The notes under the pieces were generated by a model. It was given only the letters and a program-made list of their open reading frames with translations. It made no database searches and was not told the origin of the DNA. This document shows, piece after piece, positions 1 to 8,186 of a DNA stretch of 22,156 nt. The position numbers were made by a program, and so were the translations under genes. This DNA is from a virus. Positions within the stretch are counted from its first letter, which is position 1. Each line of letters opens with the position of its first letter. The DNA lies in IMG/VR virus record IMGVR_UViG_3300022752_000434, positions 1 to 22,156 of that record; one strand, given 5' to 3'.

Positions 1-1455
1 GAGGCTGGCAAGGAGCCGGCTTTCCTCCAGCGCGCGCCTGGCCTGCGCCGCGTGGTGACAGTTGGCACCGGCCCTATCCGTGGGCTATGGCAGTTAGGTT
101 CCTACGGCTATGTCGTGTCGGGAAACACGCTCTACCGCGTTGATACGAACTGGAACGTCACGACCATCGGGACGGTTGCCAACACTGGCCCGGTGTCGAT
201 GGCCGACAACGGCACGCAGATCTTCATCGCCGCTAACGGACCCAGCTACATCTACAACACTCTGACGACCGTCTTCCAACAGATCACCGACATCGACTTC
301 CCCGGCGCCGTGGCTGTTGCCTACCTTGACGGTTACTTCGTGTTCAACGAACCAAACAGCCAGAAGATCTGGATCACAAGCCTGCTGGAAGGCACACAGG
401 TTGATCCGCTTGACTTCGCCAGCGCCGAGGGTTCGCCCGACGGCCTCGTCTCGTTGATCGTTAGCAACCGCGAGGTCTGGTTGTTCGGCACCAACTCGAC
501 CGAGGTCTGGTACAACGCCGGCACGGCTGACTTCCCGCTCCAGCGCATCCAGGGTGCCTTCAACGAGGTAGGCTGCGTTGCGGCCTTTTCCGTCGCCAAG
601 ATGGACAACAGCGTCTTCTGGCTGGGCGCCGACGCCCGCGGCCGAGGCATCGTCTACCGCACCAATGGCTACCAAGCCGTTCGCATCTCGACCCACGCCG
701 TCGAGTGGCAAATCCAGCAGTACGGCAATCTGTCGGATGCGATTGCCTACACCTACCAGCAAGACGGCCACTCGTTTTATGTGCTGATCTTCCCGCAGGC
801 CGACACCACCTGGGTCTACGACATCGCCACCGGCGCATGGCACGAGCGTGCAGGCTGGAATAACGGCAGCTACACCCGCCACCGCAGCAACTGCCAGATG
901 GCGTTCAACAGCGAAGTCATCGTAGGCGATTACCAGAACGGCAAGCTCTATGCCTTTGACCTTGATGTCTACGCTGACGACGACGCGGTTCAGCGGTGGC
1001 TGCGATCCTGGCGCGCCCTGCCAACCGGCCAGAACAACCTAAAGCGCACGAGCCACTACAGCTTGCAACTGGACTGCGAAACGGGCGTAGGGCTTGACCA
1101 GCCGCCCAACGCAATCGACACCTATCTGTCGGAGGAGCTGGTTGGCGCGCTTCTCACCGAGTCTGGCGACCGCCTTCTGACCGAAAGCGGCGATGTGATT
1201 TACGCCACCTATTCGTCTCTGACCACCATGATACCAAGAGTTATGCTGCGGTGGTCGGACAATGGCGGCCACACTTGGTCAAACGAACACTGGAAGTCGA
1301 TGGGCCAGATCGGCCGCTTTGGCTTCCGCACCATCTGGCGGCGCCTTGGCATGACACTAGAGATCCGCGACCGTGTGTACGAGGTATCCGGCACGGATCC
1401 CGTGAAGATCGCTATCATGGGCGCCGAGCTAGCGCTTCGGCCGACCAATGCCTAG
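1..1455 (+). CDS. P22 gp10-like tail accessory (packaged-DNA stabilisation) protein, 5'-truncated
   Basis: The frame is open from base 1 with no stop, so the gene starts left of the window; the GTG codons at 52 and 55 lie inside it. About 484 residues are visible, against roughly 470 for P22 gp10. The visible part resembles the family: a PGLR segment followed by VGTGPIRGLW, then NREVWLFGTNSTEVWYN and a run of aromatic beta-propeller-like strands (TWVYDIATGAWHER). In P22 this protein binds under the portal after packaging and helps plug the DNA channel and form the tail hub. Its place ahead of tail fibre and ejection genes fits that job. The stop overlaps the next start by 8 bases. Assignment to the family rests on remembered motifs. 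The exact missing N-terminal length is not known. Confidence 0.8.
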   Translation, partial: EAGKEPAFLQRAPGLRRVVTVGTGPIRGLWQLGSYGYVVSGNTLYRVDTNWNVTTIGTVANTGPVSMADNGTQIFIAANGPSYIYNTLTTVFQQITDIDFPGAVAVAYLDGYFVFNEPNSQKIWITSLLEGTQVDPLDFASAEGSPDGLVSLIVSNREVWLFGTNSTEVWYNAGTADFPLQRIQGAFNEVGCVAAFSVAKMDNSVFWLGADARGRGIVYRTNGYQAVRISTHAVEWQIQQYGNLSDAIAYTYQQDGHSFYVLIFPQADTTWVYDIATGAWHERAGWNNGSYTRHRSNCQMAFNSEVIVGDYQNGKLYAFDLDVYADDDAVQRWLRSWRALPTGQNNLKRTSHYSLQLDCETGVGLDQPPNAIDTYLSEELVGALLTESGDRLLTESGDVIYATYSSLTTMIPRVMLRWSDNGGHTWSNEHWKSMGQIGRFGFRTIWRRLGMTLEIRDRVYEVSGTDPVKIAIMGAELALRPTNA

Positions 1456-2005
1456 CACCATTAACGTCACCAGCCTCCCCGCGCCCCGCGTATCCGTCAT
1501 TGACCCCAATACAGGCTTGATGACGCGCGAGTGGTATCGCTTCTTCTTTAACCTGTTCATCTTGACGGGCAGCGGATCTAACACCGAAACCCTTCAAGAT
1601 CTGCAAGTTGGCCCCCCGTCGGCTGACCCGTCTGTGTTTCTTACCGCGCTGCAAGACGCAGCCCTTAGCCCTCCCGGAAGCTACAGCGCCGATACCAATC
1701 TTGTGCTGTGGCAGGCCATTGACGGCCTTGCTGTTGCGCCACCGCCCGCCGACGAGGTGCCCGGCTGGAGCATCCCGCCGCGCGGCGTCACCGTGGGCGC
1801 GTCGCCCTTCACGTTCCAGAACACGACCGGCCGTTCGGTTGATCTGATCGTGACAGGCGGCACTGTGTCGGCCATTGCCTTCTCCCGAGACAACGTAACT
1901 TTCTATGGTGTTGGCTCGACCGCAGGGGTATTTTGGCTGTCGCCATACGACTATCTCCGTGTGACCTACACGGTCGCGCCCACAATCACCCTGGTGCCGA
2001 GGTAG
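1448..2005 (+). CDS. Conserved phage structural-region protein, function unknown
   Basis: A 185-residue protein that starts 8 bases inside the preceding tail gene and stops three bases before the tail fibre. The N-terminus carries SLPAPRVSVIDPNTGLMTRE followed by WYRFFFNLF, a segment I recognise from unassigned proteins in the tail region of podoviruses and siphoviruses. The C-terminal third (about 115-185) is beta-rich (TGRSVDLIVTGGTVSAIAFS), like a small jelly-roll or decoration domain. There is no signal peptide, membrane segment or catalytic motif. Position suggests a virion component or an adaptor between the gp10-like hub and the fibre, but this is inference from context only. Confidence 0.7.
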   Translation: MPSTINVTSLPAPRVSVIDPNTGLMTREWYRFFFNLFILTGSGSNTETLQDLQVGPPSADPSVFLTALQDAALSPPGSYSADTNLVLWQAIDGLAVAPPPADEVPGWSIPPRGVTVGASPFTFQNTTGRSVDLIVTGGTVSAIAFSRDNVTFYGVGSTAGVFWLSPYDYLRVTYTVAPTITLVPR

Positions 2006-2008
2006 CCC

Positions 2009-3127
2009 ATGCCCGTCGTTATCTCGCTTTTCGCAGGTGTTGGGGCGCAGTTCTTCGATAACAACGGCGACCCTTTGTCGGGCGGCCTTGTCTACACCTA
2101 CGCCGCTGGCACCACGACGCCACTGGCAACGTACACGTCGTCTGCTGGCACGGCCCCGCACACCAACCCAATCGTTCTCGACGCCGCTGGCCGCGTTAAT
2201 GAGATTTGGCTCGACAGCGCCAGCACGTACAAGTTTTTGCTCCAGACTTCTCTCGGTATCACCATTGCCACCTACGATAATGTGTACGGGGCTATTACCG
2301 TTAACTCCCCCACGTTTACGGGCAATGTCACCATTACTGGAGATCTGAGCGTTGGGGACGACGTAACTGTTGCTGGCGATCTGGCGGTAACAGGCGACAT
2401 AAGCGGCACTTGGAACGGCAACGTCATTTCCGTTGCCAAGGGCGGCACGGGGGCGTCTACCGCCGCGACTGCACGCACCAACCTCGGCGCCGCGGCGACC
2501 GGCGCTATCGGTTCGTCTGGTCTGACCATGAACACGGCGCGCCTGCTGGGCCGTTCGACGGCGGGCAGCGGCGCGGTAGAGGAGATTACGGTCGGTTCGG
2601 GGTTGTCCCTCTCTGCGGGCGAGCTGTCTGTGCCGCCTGCGTCGGTTGTTCAGCTCCGCGAGCAGCTTTTCACCTCCAGCAGCACTTGGACCGCGCCGGC
2701 TGGCGTCACTCGCGCCCAGATCATTGTGATTGGCGGCGGTGGCGGCGGCGCTGGCGCTAACACCACGGGCTGCGGTAATGACGGCGGCGCGGGCGGCGCA
2801 GGCGGGATGGGCGTCAACAACGTAGCCGTCACGCCAGGCACAACGTACACCGTTACCGTCGGCACCGGGGGCAGCGGTGGGGCCGCTAATGTCAACGGAT
2901 CTACCGGCGGCACAACGTCGTTTGGCGCGCTGATCTCCGCCACAGGCGGCGGGGGCGGTCTTACAAACGGCACCCAAGGATCAGCTGGCGCGGCTTCTGG
3001 CAGCGCCGCCGCGTACTTCTACACCTCAAACGGGCGAGGGGCTGGGGGTGCTGGCGGCTTAATCCCCAGTGGCAGCGGTTCCACGGGCGTCGCGGGCGCC
3101 GCTTATGTTCAGTGGGTGGGAGCTTAA
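2009..3127 (+). CDS. Tail fibre / adhesin with Gly-rich C-terminal domain
   Basis: A 372-residue fibre protein. Residues 1-95 form a head domain with a motif common in phage fibres (QFFDNNGDPLSGGLVYTYAAG, then PIVLDAAGRVNEIWL). Residues about 100-135 hold short repeats (TITGDLSV, TVAGDLAV, TGDISGTW) expected for a trimeric beta-helical shaft. Residues about 143-163 have the fibre-linker motif KGGTGASTAATARTNLGA. From about 215 the protein is a Gly-rich domain opening with STWTAPAGV and containing several runs of five or six glycines, ending in AAYVQWVGA. Gly-rich tips of this kind bind the host surface in other phages. The gene stops 3 bases before a poly-Pro protein. Receptor specificity cannot be read from the sequence. 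Confidence 0.85.
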   Translation: MPVVISLFAGVGAQFFDNNGDPLSGGLVYTYAAGTTTPLATYTSSAGTAPHTNPIVLDAAGRVNEIWLDSASTYKFLLQTSLGITIATYDNVYGAITVNSPTFTGNVTITGDLSVGDDVTVAGDLAVTGDISGTWNGNVISVAKGGTGASTAATARTNLGAAATGAIGSSGLTMNTARLLGRSTAGSGAVEEITVGSGLSLSAGELSVPPASVVQLREQLFTSSSTWTAPAGVTRAQIIVIGGGGGGAGANTTGCGNDGGAGGAGGMGVNNVAVTPGTTYTVTVGTGGSGGAANVNGSTGGTTSFGALISATGGGGGLTNGTQGSAGAASGSAAAYFYTSNGRGAGGAGGLIPSGSGSTGVAGAAYVQWVGA

Positions 3128-3130
3128 ATC

Positions 3131-3376
3131 ATGTACGCCCTTATCTCTCCTACCGAGAAAGTCGTCGATGTAACGGGCGCCGTTTTAGGCGACCGCGTAG
3201 CCGAGGTTGTTGTCACCGCGTTCTCGGTAGCCAGCCCTTTGTTTTGGGCTGAGTGCAGCAGCGACGTGGTGGCTGACCAGTTCTACTGGTTTAACGGCAG
3301 TTTCTTTCCTGTGCCGCCTCCGCCGCCGCCTCCGCCTGTTGTGCTGCCCGAAGGCGGCGGTCCGGCGGTTCTCTGA
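3131..3376 (+). CDS. Small poly-proline protein downstream of the tail fibre, function unknown
   Basis: An 81-residue protein with a beta-rich first half (MYALISPTEKVVDVTGAV...) and a hydrophobic/aromatic middle (FYWFNGSFFPV), followed by eight consecutive prolines and a short Pro/Gly tail. Its stop overlaps the next start as ATGA, and it follows the fibre gene with a 3-base gap, so it is translated with the tail cassette. Small proteins straight after a fibre gene are often fibre chaperones or tip subunits. I see no specific chaperone motif, so that role is only a possibility. The poly-Pro run would need elongation factor P for smooth translation. Confidence 0.65.
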   Translation: MYALISPTEKVVDVTGAVLGDRVAEVVVTAFSVASPLFWAECSSDVVADQFYWFNGSFFPVPPPPPPPPVVLPEGGGPAVL

Positions 3377-3642
3377 TGTTGGAGACGAAGCCCTTCACAC
3401 TTGGTAAGCTGACCGGGGCGATCTACGACTTCCCCAAGGCTGGCGACGTGCTGCCCATGCACACGCACAGCGAGACGGACGTACACATTAGCGTTGTGGC
3501 GGCGGGCTCTTTTTTGGCGCATGGAGCTGGCTGGCAGCGCGAAGTGAAGGCCGGCGACGTGCTAGATTGGCGCCCTCACGAGGCCCATGAGTTCATCGCC
3601 AACGAGGCCGGTTCTCGCCTCGTCAACATCGTGAAGGGGTAG
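3376..3642 (+). CDS. Small cupin-domain protein
   Basis: An 88-residue single-domain cupin. Cupin motif 1 is visible as GDVLPMHTHSETDVHISVVAAGSF at residues 23-46, with candidate metal ligands H29, H31, E33 and H37. Motif 2 is GDVLDWRPHEAHEF at 60-73, with H68 and H71. Cupins fold as small beta barrels and may bind metal and small ligands or act as dioxygenases or isomerases; the substrate here cannot be inferred. The start ATG overlaps the previous stop (ATGA), and the next gene begins 3 bases after the stop, so it is embedded in the virion gene operon. It may be a structural or ligand-binding accessory rather than an enzyme. Confidence 0.75.
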   Translation: MLETKPFTLGKLTGAIYDFPKAGDVLPMHTHSETDVHISVVAAGSFLAHGAGWQREVKAGDVLDWRPHEAHEFIANEAGSRLVNIVKG

Positions 3643-3645
3643 GAC

Positions 3646-3984
3646 ATGGCTGTCTCCGTTGTAGTTCTGATCCCGGCCAAGACCGTCGAGAACACGCAGA
3701 CGACGCAGTACACGGCGAACGGCGTGACGGCGATCATCGACAAGTTCACGGCGACCAACTACAGCGGCTCAGCGGCGACGATCAGCATCAACCTCGTCAC
3801 GGCCGCAGGCGCCCCCGGCAACAACAACCTAATCGTCCGCACCAAGACGCTCCAGGCAAACGAGACGTACACATTCCCCGAGATCGTGGGCCAAGTGCTG
3901 TCGCCTGGCGCCTTCATTTCCACTATCGCCGGCACGGCCGCCGCGCTTAACATCCGCGCCAGCGGGCGCGAGGTAACGCAGTAA
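3646..3984 (+). CDS. Small beta-rich phage protein, possible virion component
   Basis: A 112-residue protein without cysteine, rich in Thr, Asn, Ala and Val, with alternating polar/hydrophobic strands (FTATNYSGSAATISINLV, then NNLIVRTKTLQANETYTFPE). This is the pattern of a small all-beta sandwich, of the kind seen in head decoration and tail proteins. No catalytic motif, signal peptide or membrane segment is seen. It starts 3 bases after the cupin and its last base overlaps the next ATG. Position between tail and ejection genes supports a virion role, but the exact function is unknown. Confidence 0.65.
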   Translation: MAVSVVVLIPAKTVENTQTTQYTANGVTAIIDKFTATNYSGSAATISINLVTAAGAPGNNNLIVRTKTLQANETYTFPEIVGQVLSPGAFISTIAGTAAALNIRASGREVTQ

Positions 3985-4343
3985 TGCCGACGACGCTGGT
4001 GGACGACCGAAAGGCGGGGCTGGCCGTAGGCTATGCCGCGACTGATTGGTCTTCGCCGGTTGACTATGAGGCATACGAAGCCGCGCTGGAAGATTGGACG
4101 GTGAAGGCTATCGTTCGGGACGGCGAGCGCATTGGCGCCGCCTACTTTAAGGACGGAGAGGTCCACGTCTCCATCCTGCCGGAGTGGCGAAAAAAGTGGG
4201 CGACCAAAGGCGTGATCGCGCAACTTTTTGCGGATGAAGGCGCGTTTAGCCGTATCGCGCCGGGGCACGACTACATGTTTGATATCTTTCGGCGGTTAGG
4301 GTTTAACGTCTACGACGACGGTAGTGTCGGAAGGGCCGCATAA
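3984..4343 (+). CDS. GNAT-like small protein, possible counterpart of the T7 gp13 family
   Basis: A 119-residue protein with a degenerate acetyltransferase-like pattern. A central pair of strands (VKAIVRDGERIGAAYFKDGEVHVSI) is followed by LPEWRKKWATKGVIAQLF, resembling the strand-helix junction of GNAT folds, and by a late LGFNVY segment typical of GNAT C-termini. The usual Q/RxxGxG/A acetyl-CoA loop is not clear, so activity is doubtful. In T7-like phages an acetyltransferase-fold protein (gp13) lies just ahead of the internal core/ejection genes, and this gene holds the same place. It overlaps both neighbours by a single base. Fold assignment is inference from short motifs. Confidence 0.55.
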   Translation: MPTTLVDDRKAGLAVGYAATDWSSPVDYEAYEAALEDWTVKAIVRDGERIGAAYFKDGEVHVSILPEWRKKWATKGVIAQLFADEGAFSRIAPGHDYMFDIFRRLGFNVYDDGSVGRAA

Positions 4344-5131
4344 TGGGTATCGAAACCGCCATTCTTGGCTCTGCCGCTCTTGGCGCGGGCGCGGGTCTTC
4401 TCGGCTCCAGCCGCGCCGCAAGCACGCAAGCCAGCGCCGCTCGCGCCGCCGCCGACGCGCAGACCGCCGCCGCTAATCGCGCCGCCGACGTTCAGCGTGA
4501 GATGTTTGAGCGCCAGGTGGAGCTGCAAGAGCCGTTCCGCCAGGGTGGTCTTACGGCCCAAAATCGAATGATGGCCTTGCTGGGTCTGGCTGGCGAACCG
4601 ACGACCCCCGGCTACGGCCGCTACGCCCGCGACTTCAGCATGGCCGACTATGAGGCCGATCCCGGCTACGGCTTCCGCATGAGCGAGGGCATGAAGGCCC
4701 TGGAGCGGTCGGCGGCGGCCCGTGGCGGTCTGCTGTCGGGCTCCACCCTTAAGGGCGTCCAGCGGTTTGGGCAGGATCTGGCCTCGCAGGAGTACCAGAA
4801 CGCCTTCAACCGCTACCAAGTCAACCGCGCGAACCAGCTCAACCCGCTCCAGAGCCTCATGGGTGCTGGCCAAACCAGCACGAATGTCCTGACGAATGCC
4901 GCAGGCGACGTCGGCCGCGGCGTGGGCGGAACGTACATGGGCGCTGGTGCTGCTCAGGCCGCTGGGCTAGCGGGTGCCGGTCAGGCTCGCGCCTCGGGCT
5001 ACGTCGGCGCCACGAACGCCCTGACAGGCGCGCTGTCGCAGGCAGTGCCGAACTACATGATGTACCGCTACATGCAGCCCGGCGGCTTCGGCGGCGGCGG
5101 CGCAGCCAACGTCATGGAGGGGATCTTCTAA
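4343..5131 (+). CDS. DNA-ejection protein, P22 gp7-like (first of three)
   Basis: A 262-residue protein. The N-terminus has a Gly/Ala-rich hydrophobic stretch (AILGSAALGAGAGLLGS) followed by an Ala-rich helix to about residue 75. The central block DYEADPGYGFRMSEGMKALE, then SAAARGGLLSGSTLKGVQRF and QEYQNAFNRYQVNRANQLN (about 105-175), is a well-known signature of phage DNA-transfer proteins related to P22 gp7. The C-terminus is Gly/Ala rich. In P22 gp7, gp20 and gp16 are packed in the head and ejected to build a conduit across the cell envelope. Three large Ala-rich genes in a row here match that arrangement. It follows the previous gene with a 1-base overlap, and the next starts 1 base after its stop. 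Confidence 0.8.
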   Translation: MGIETAILGSAALGAGAGLLGSSRAASTQASAARAAADAQTAAANRAADVQREMFERQVELQEPFRQGGLTAQNRMMALLGLAGEPTTPGYGRYARDFSMADYEADPGYGFRMSEGMKALERSAAARGGLLSGSTLKGVQRFGQDLASQEYQNAFNRYQVNRANQLNPLQSLMGAGQTSTNVLTNAAGDVGRGVGGTYMGAGAAQAAGLAGAGQARASGYVGATNALTGALSQAVPNYMMYRYMQPGGFGGGGAANVMEGIF

Positions 5132-5132
5132 G

Positions 5133-6425
5133 ATGGTCGATAACACCATCGCCTTGCAGGTCCGCCCCTTCCAGATGCCCAATGTCGGGGAGATCTACGG
5201 GCAGGCCCAGAACATCCAGATGAACCGGATGCGGATGGCCGAGGCGCAGGAAACGGCGCAGGAGCGCAACGCGCTTCGCGGTCTGATGGCCTCCGGCGTT
5301 GATCTGAACACGCCGGAGGGTCTCAGCCAGCTTCGCCGCGTCGCGCCGATGCTGGCGCCGCAGTACGAACAGGCGGCATCTCAGCGGGCGTACCAGACGG
5401 CGCAGGTCGGGCGTCTCAGGGCGCAAACCGAAGCCGACGCGCTCAAGGTGGGCCGCGACCTATTCGCTGCCGCCACAACCCCGGAACAGTACGGCGCCGC
5501 TCGGGCCTATGTGGCCGAACGGTTTCCGCAGTACGCCAGCTCCATTCCCGCGCAGTTCTCAGTCGAGAACGCTCGCCGGATTGCGGAAGGCGCCGAAGGG
5601 CTGCTGCGGCGGGTTAGCGCCGCTGCGGAACGCGCGCCTGACGAGTTTACGCGCATGTTGAGCCAAGCTGGTATTGCACCGGGCAGCCCGGAAGCGCAGG
5701 CGCTGGCGCGAGGGTACTTGGAGCGCCGCGGCACGCCGCCGTCTACGGTCGTCAACATGCCGCAGATCGGCTCCATCCCGCCAGGGTACGAAGTTGTCCG
5801 CGACGAGCAAGGCCGCGTGACCAGTATGCAGGCGATCCCCGGAAGCCCGGCCGCCGCCGAGGAAGCGCGGCGTGCCGAGACTACCCGCGTCCGCACCGAA
5901 GGTACGCAGCAGACGAGCGGCACCGTTATCCGCTCCATCGACCGCGCGGAAGAAATCATGCGGACGTCGGCGCTTCCGACGACGGGATTTTTTGCTGAGA
6001 CGCTCGCCCAGCGCGGCGGGACGGGGGCGCGAGATCTTCGCGCGAACCTCGACACCATCCGCGCCAACATCGGCTTTGATCAGCTCAACCAGATGCGTCA
6101 GGCCAGCCCGACCGGCGGCGCGCTGGGCAGCGTCTCCAACCAGGAAATTAACTACTTGCAGGCGGTGCTGGGCAGCGTTGATCAATCGCAGAGTGCCGGC
6201 GAGTTGCAGCGTAATCTTCGTCATCTGCGCGAGGCATACGAGGAGATCGTTCACTTCGGCCTTGGCAACCGCCCGCCGGTTCAGATCCCCGGACCCGGAG
6301 GCCACGGCACCGCAGAGCCGCCGCGCGGTGGGCCTGCGTCGGCTACGCCTCGCGGCGGCGCACCCGCAGAACGCCCTGGCGAAATCCGAACGCCGAGTGG
6401 TCTTATCATCCGGCCGATCCAGTAG
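5133..6425 (+). CDS. DNA-ejection / internal virion protein (second of three)
   Basis: A 430-residue helical, Gln/Ala/Arg-rich protein. The N-terminus (about 15-110) is a long amphipathic helix region. Residues about 285-375 carry a block familiar from phage internal or ejection proteins: ARDLRANLDTIRANIGFDQL, then SPTGGALGSVSNQEINYLQA and VLGSVDQSQSAGELQRNL. The tail is Pro/Gly rich. No transglycosylase or other enzyme motif is seen. Its position as the middle gene of three matches P22 gp20, but sequence relationship to gp20 itself is not claimed. It starts 1 base after the previous stop and ends 9 bases before the next gene, which has a GGAG-type ribosome site overlapping its stop. Confidence 0.7.
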   Translation: MVDNTIALQVRPFQMPNVGEIYGQAQNIQMNRMRMAEAQETAQERNALRGLMASGVDLNTPEGLSQLRRVAPMLAPQYEQAASQRAYQTAQVGRLRAQTEADALKVGRDLFAAATTPEQYGAARAYVAERFPQYASSIPAQFSVENARRIAEGAEGLLRRVSAAAERAPDEFTRMLSQAGIAPGSPEAQALARGYLERRGTPPSTVVNMPQIGSIPPGYEVVRDEQGRVTSMQAIPGSPAAAEEARRAETTRVRTEGTQQTSGTVIRSIDRAEEIMRTSALPTTGFFAETLAQRGGTGARDLRANLDTIRANIGFDQLNQMRQASPTGGALGSVSNQEINYLQAVLGSVDQSQSAGELQRNLRHLREAYEEIVHFGLGNRPPVQIPGPGGHGTAEPPRGGPASATPRGGAPAERPGEIRTPSGLIIRPIQ

Positions 6426-6434
6426 GAGCGCGCC

Positions 6435-8174
6435 ATGCGGTACGAAGTCACGGCGCCTGACGGACGTCGGTTTGAAGTCGAGGCGCCGGAAGGCGTATCG
6501 CCGGACGTACTCACCCGCGAAGTAGAAGCGGCGTTCCGCTCTATGCCCAGCCCGCAACCGCAACAGCGCGCGGCGGCGCAGCCCATCGGCGTTGGCGAGC
6601 GGATGGCCTACGGCGCTGGCGACGTCGCCCGTGGCGTTGAGCAGCTTGCGGCCGAACGGATGCGCCCGCCGGAGCAGACGGCGATTGGCCGTATGCTTCT
6701 GCGGAACCCCAACATTCGGGCCGTCATGGAGGCGGGCGTTGCTGAAGTGCCCCTGCCGACCGCAGAAGGCGCCCGTGCTGCTGTACGCGCGCGGGAGGAG
6801 GAGTACCAGGCCCGCCGCGCCGCAAGTGGTGACACGGGCTTTGACCTTGCACGCATGGCGGGCGGTATCGTCCCCGCCGCCGTAGCCACCGCAGCTTTCC
6901 GCGCGCCCGTCACGCTGCCCGGCGCAGTCGGTCAGGGTGCGGCGCTGGGTGCGGCGCAGGGTGCGGCTATGCCTGCGTTGGGCGAACCGGAGACGCCGGA
7001 GCGCACCCGCGCGGCTTTGAGCGGCGCTTTGTTCGGCGGCATTGGTGGTGGGGTTGGTCAGGCCGTGGGCCGCGCCATCGCGCCGCGTGTGGATCCGAAC
7101 GTGCGGGCGCTGCGGGAAGCGGGCGTCGAGTTGACGCCTGGCCAAGCGTTTGGTGGTGCGCTGCGGTCGTCGGAAGAACGGCTGGCTGGCGCTCCGATCA
7201 TCGGCGGGGCTATTCAGCGCGCCCAGGAGCGCGGCGTTGAGTCATTCAGCACCGCCGTGGCGAACCGCGTGCTGGCTCCGCTCAACGCGCAAGTGCCCGC
7301 AGAGGTTAAGACCGGGCGGGATCTTGTGTCGCATGTGGCCACCACCGTCAGCGACGCCTACAAAAACCTTGCCAAGAACGTCACTCCGTTCGGTCTGGAT
7401 CGCCAGTTCGCCACCGACGTGACCAACGTCGCGCAGCGGTTCCTTACCCCCGACATGGAACAGGTTCTCGCGCGGTCGCTTCAGCGAGACGTTCTCAGCC
7501 GACTACAGCAGGGCGGCCGCATAGACGGCGACACCTACCTCAACATCGTGGAGTCGCTTGGTCGGAACGCCCGAGAGTACCTTGGGTCTTCGGTGGTGAA
7601 AGAACGTGAGCTGGGCCGCGCTTTTGCGGCTATGCGGGACTCGTTTGACGACCTGCTGTCTCGGACGAACCCGACGCTGACCGATCAAGTCTCGGCGGCG
7701 CGGCAGGCGTACCGCGGGCTTATCCCGCTGGACCGCGCGGCGCGTTCCGCTGAAGGCGGCGTCTTCACACCCGCGCAGTTTGCGGCGGCCGTCCGCGACG
7801 CGGACACCAGCGCCCGCGGCGCCGCCTTTGCCCGTGGCCAAGCCTACATGCAGGATCTGGCCGATGCAGGTGTGCTGGCGATGACGCCCTCGCCGGGGGC
7901 TGCTGGGCTGGCGGATAAGCTGGCCATGGGCGCCGCAGGCGGCGCCGCCGCTAGTGGGATGCTTCCATTGGAGCCGCTCATCGCTGCGGCCTTGGCCAGC
8001 GGCGCGGCCTATTCGCGGCCGTTTTCCAACGCGCTGGTGTCGGCGCTGACCGCCCAGCGCCCCGCCGTCATCCGTGAGTTCGGAGATCTTGTTGCGCGGT
8101 CTGGCGCGCCTGTCAGTGTTCCGTTGAACATGATGCAGTCGATGCCGCCTCCGCAGAACGCCATGGCTCGCTAA
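6435..8174 (+). CDS. DNA-ejection protein, large Ala/Gly-rich (third of three)
   Basis: A 579-residue protein. It begins with YEVTAPDGRRFEVEAPEGVS, a small beta unit seen at the N-terminus of many phage ejection proteins. Residues about 135-220 hold Gly/Ala-rich hydrophobic stretches (AALGAAQGAAMPAL, ALSGALFGGIGGGVGQAVG) that could insert into membranes. Residues about 218-275 contain REAGVELTPGQAFGGALRSS, followed by IIGGAIQRAQERGVESFSTA, a block recurring in phage ejection proteins. The remainder is mostly helical. Position equals P22 gp16, which is needed for DNA passage across the inner membrane; that role is inferred from context. The ribosome site is TAGGAG, overlapping the previous stop. 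Confidence 0.7.
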   Translation: MRYEVTAPDGRRFEVEAPEGVSPDVLTREVEAAFRSMPSPQPQQRAAAQPIGVGERMAYGAGDVARGVEQLAAERMRPPEQTAIGRMLLRNPNIRAVMEAGVAEVPLPTAEGARAAVRAREEEYQARRAASGDTGFDLARMAGGIVPAAVATAAFRAPVTLPGAVGQGAALGAAQGAAMPALGEPETPERTRAALSGALFGGIGGGVGQAVGRAIAPRVDPNVRALREAGVELTPGQAFGGALRSSEERLAGAPIIGGAIQRAQERGVESFSTAVANRVLAPLNAQVPAEVKTGRDLVSHVATTVSDAYKNLAKNVTPFGLDRQFATDVTNVAQRFLTPDMEQVLARSLQRDVLSRLQQGGRIDGDTYLNIVESLGRNAREYLGSSVVKERELGRAFAAMRDSFDDLLSRTNPTLTDQVSAARQAYRGLIPLDRAARSAEGGVFTPAQFAAAVRDADTSARGAAFARGQAYMQDLADAGVLAMTPSPGAAGLADKLAMGAAGGAAASGMLPLEPLIAAALASGAAYSRPFSNALVSALTAQRPAVIREFGDLVARSGAPVSVPLNMMQSMPPPQNAMAR

Positions 8175-8177
8175 GGG
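8173..8177 (+). promoter_or_regulatory. Ribosome binding site (AAGGG) deciding the start at 8187
   Basis: AAGGG lies 9 bases before ATG 8187 but directly against the alternative TTG at 8178, which it could not serve. The site overlaps the stop codon of the preceding ejection gene. Confidence 0.55.
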
Positions 8178-8186
8178 TTGCCACCG

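Noticed and set aside
1415-2977. 520-codon open frame on the minus strand
   Set aside because: It lies across three well-supported plus-strand genes. Its composition (Arg, Ala, Gly, His rich with no motifs) is that of antisense shadow frames in GC-rich DNA.
2009-3127. Target of a diversity-generating retroelement in the tail fibre
   Set aside because: No reverse transcriptase gene and no template/variable repeat pair was found in the window; the Gly-rich C-terminus is not the C-type lectin fold usual for such targets.
2640-3127. Tandem repeat array
   Set aside because: GGC-rich repeats follow from Gly-rich coding sequence and vary in spacing; there is no DNA-level unit.
5559-7145. 528-codon open frame on the minus strand
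   Set aside because: Antisense to two ejection genes that have recognisable conserved blocks; Arg-rich and motif-free.
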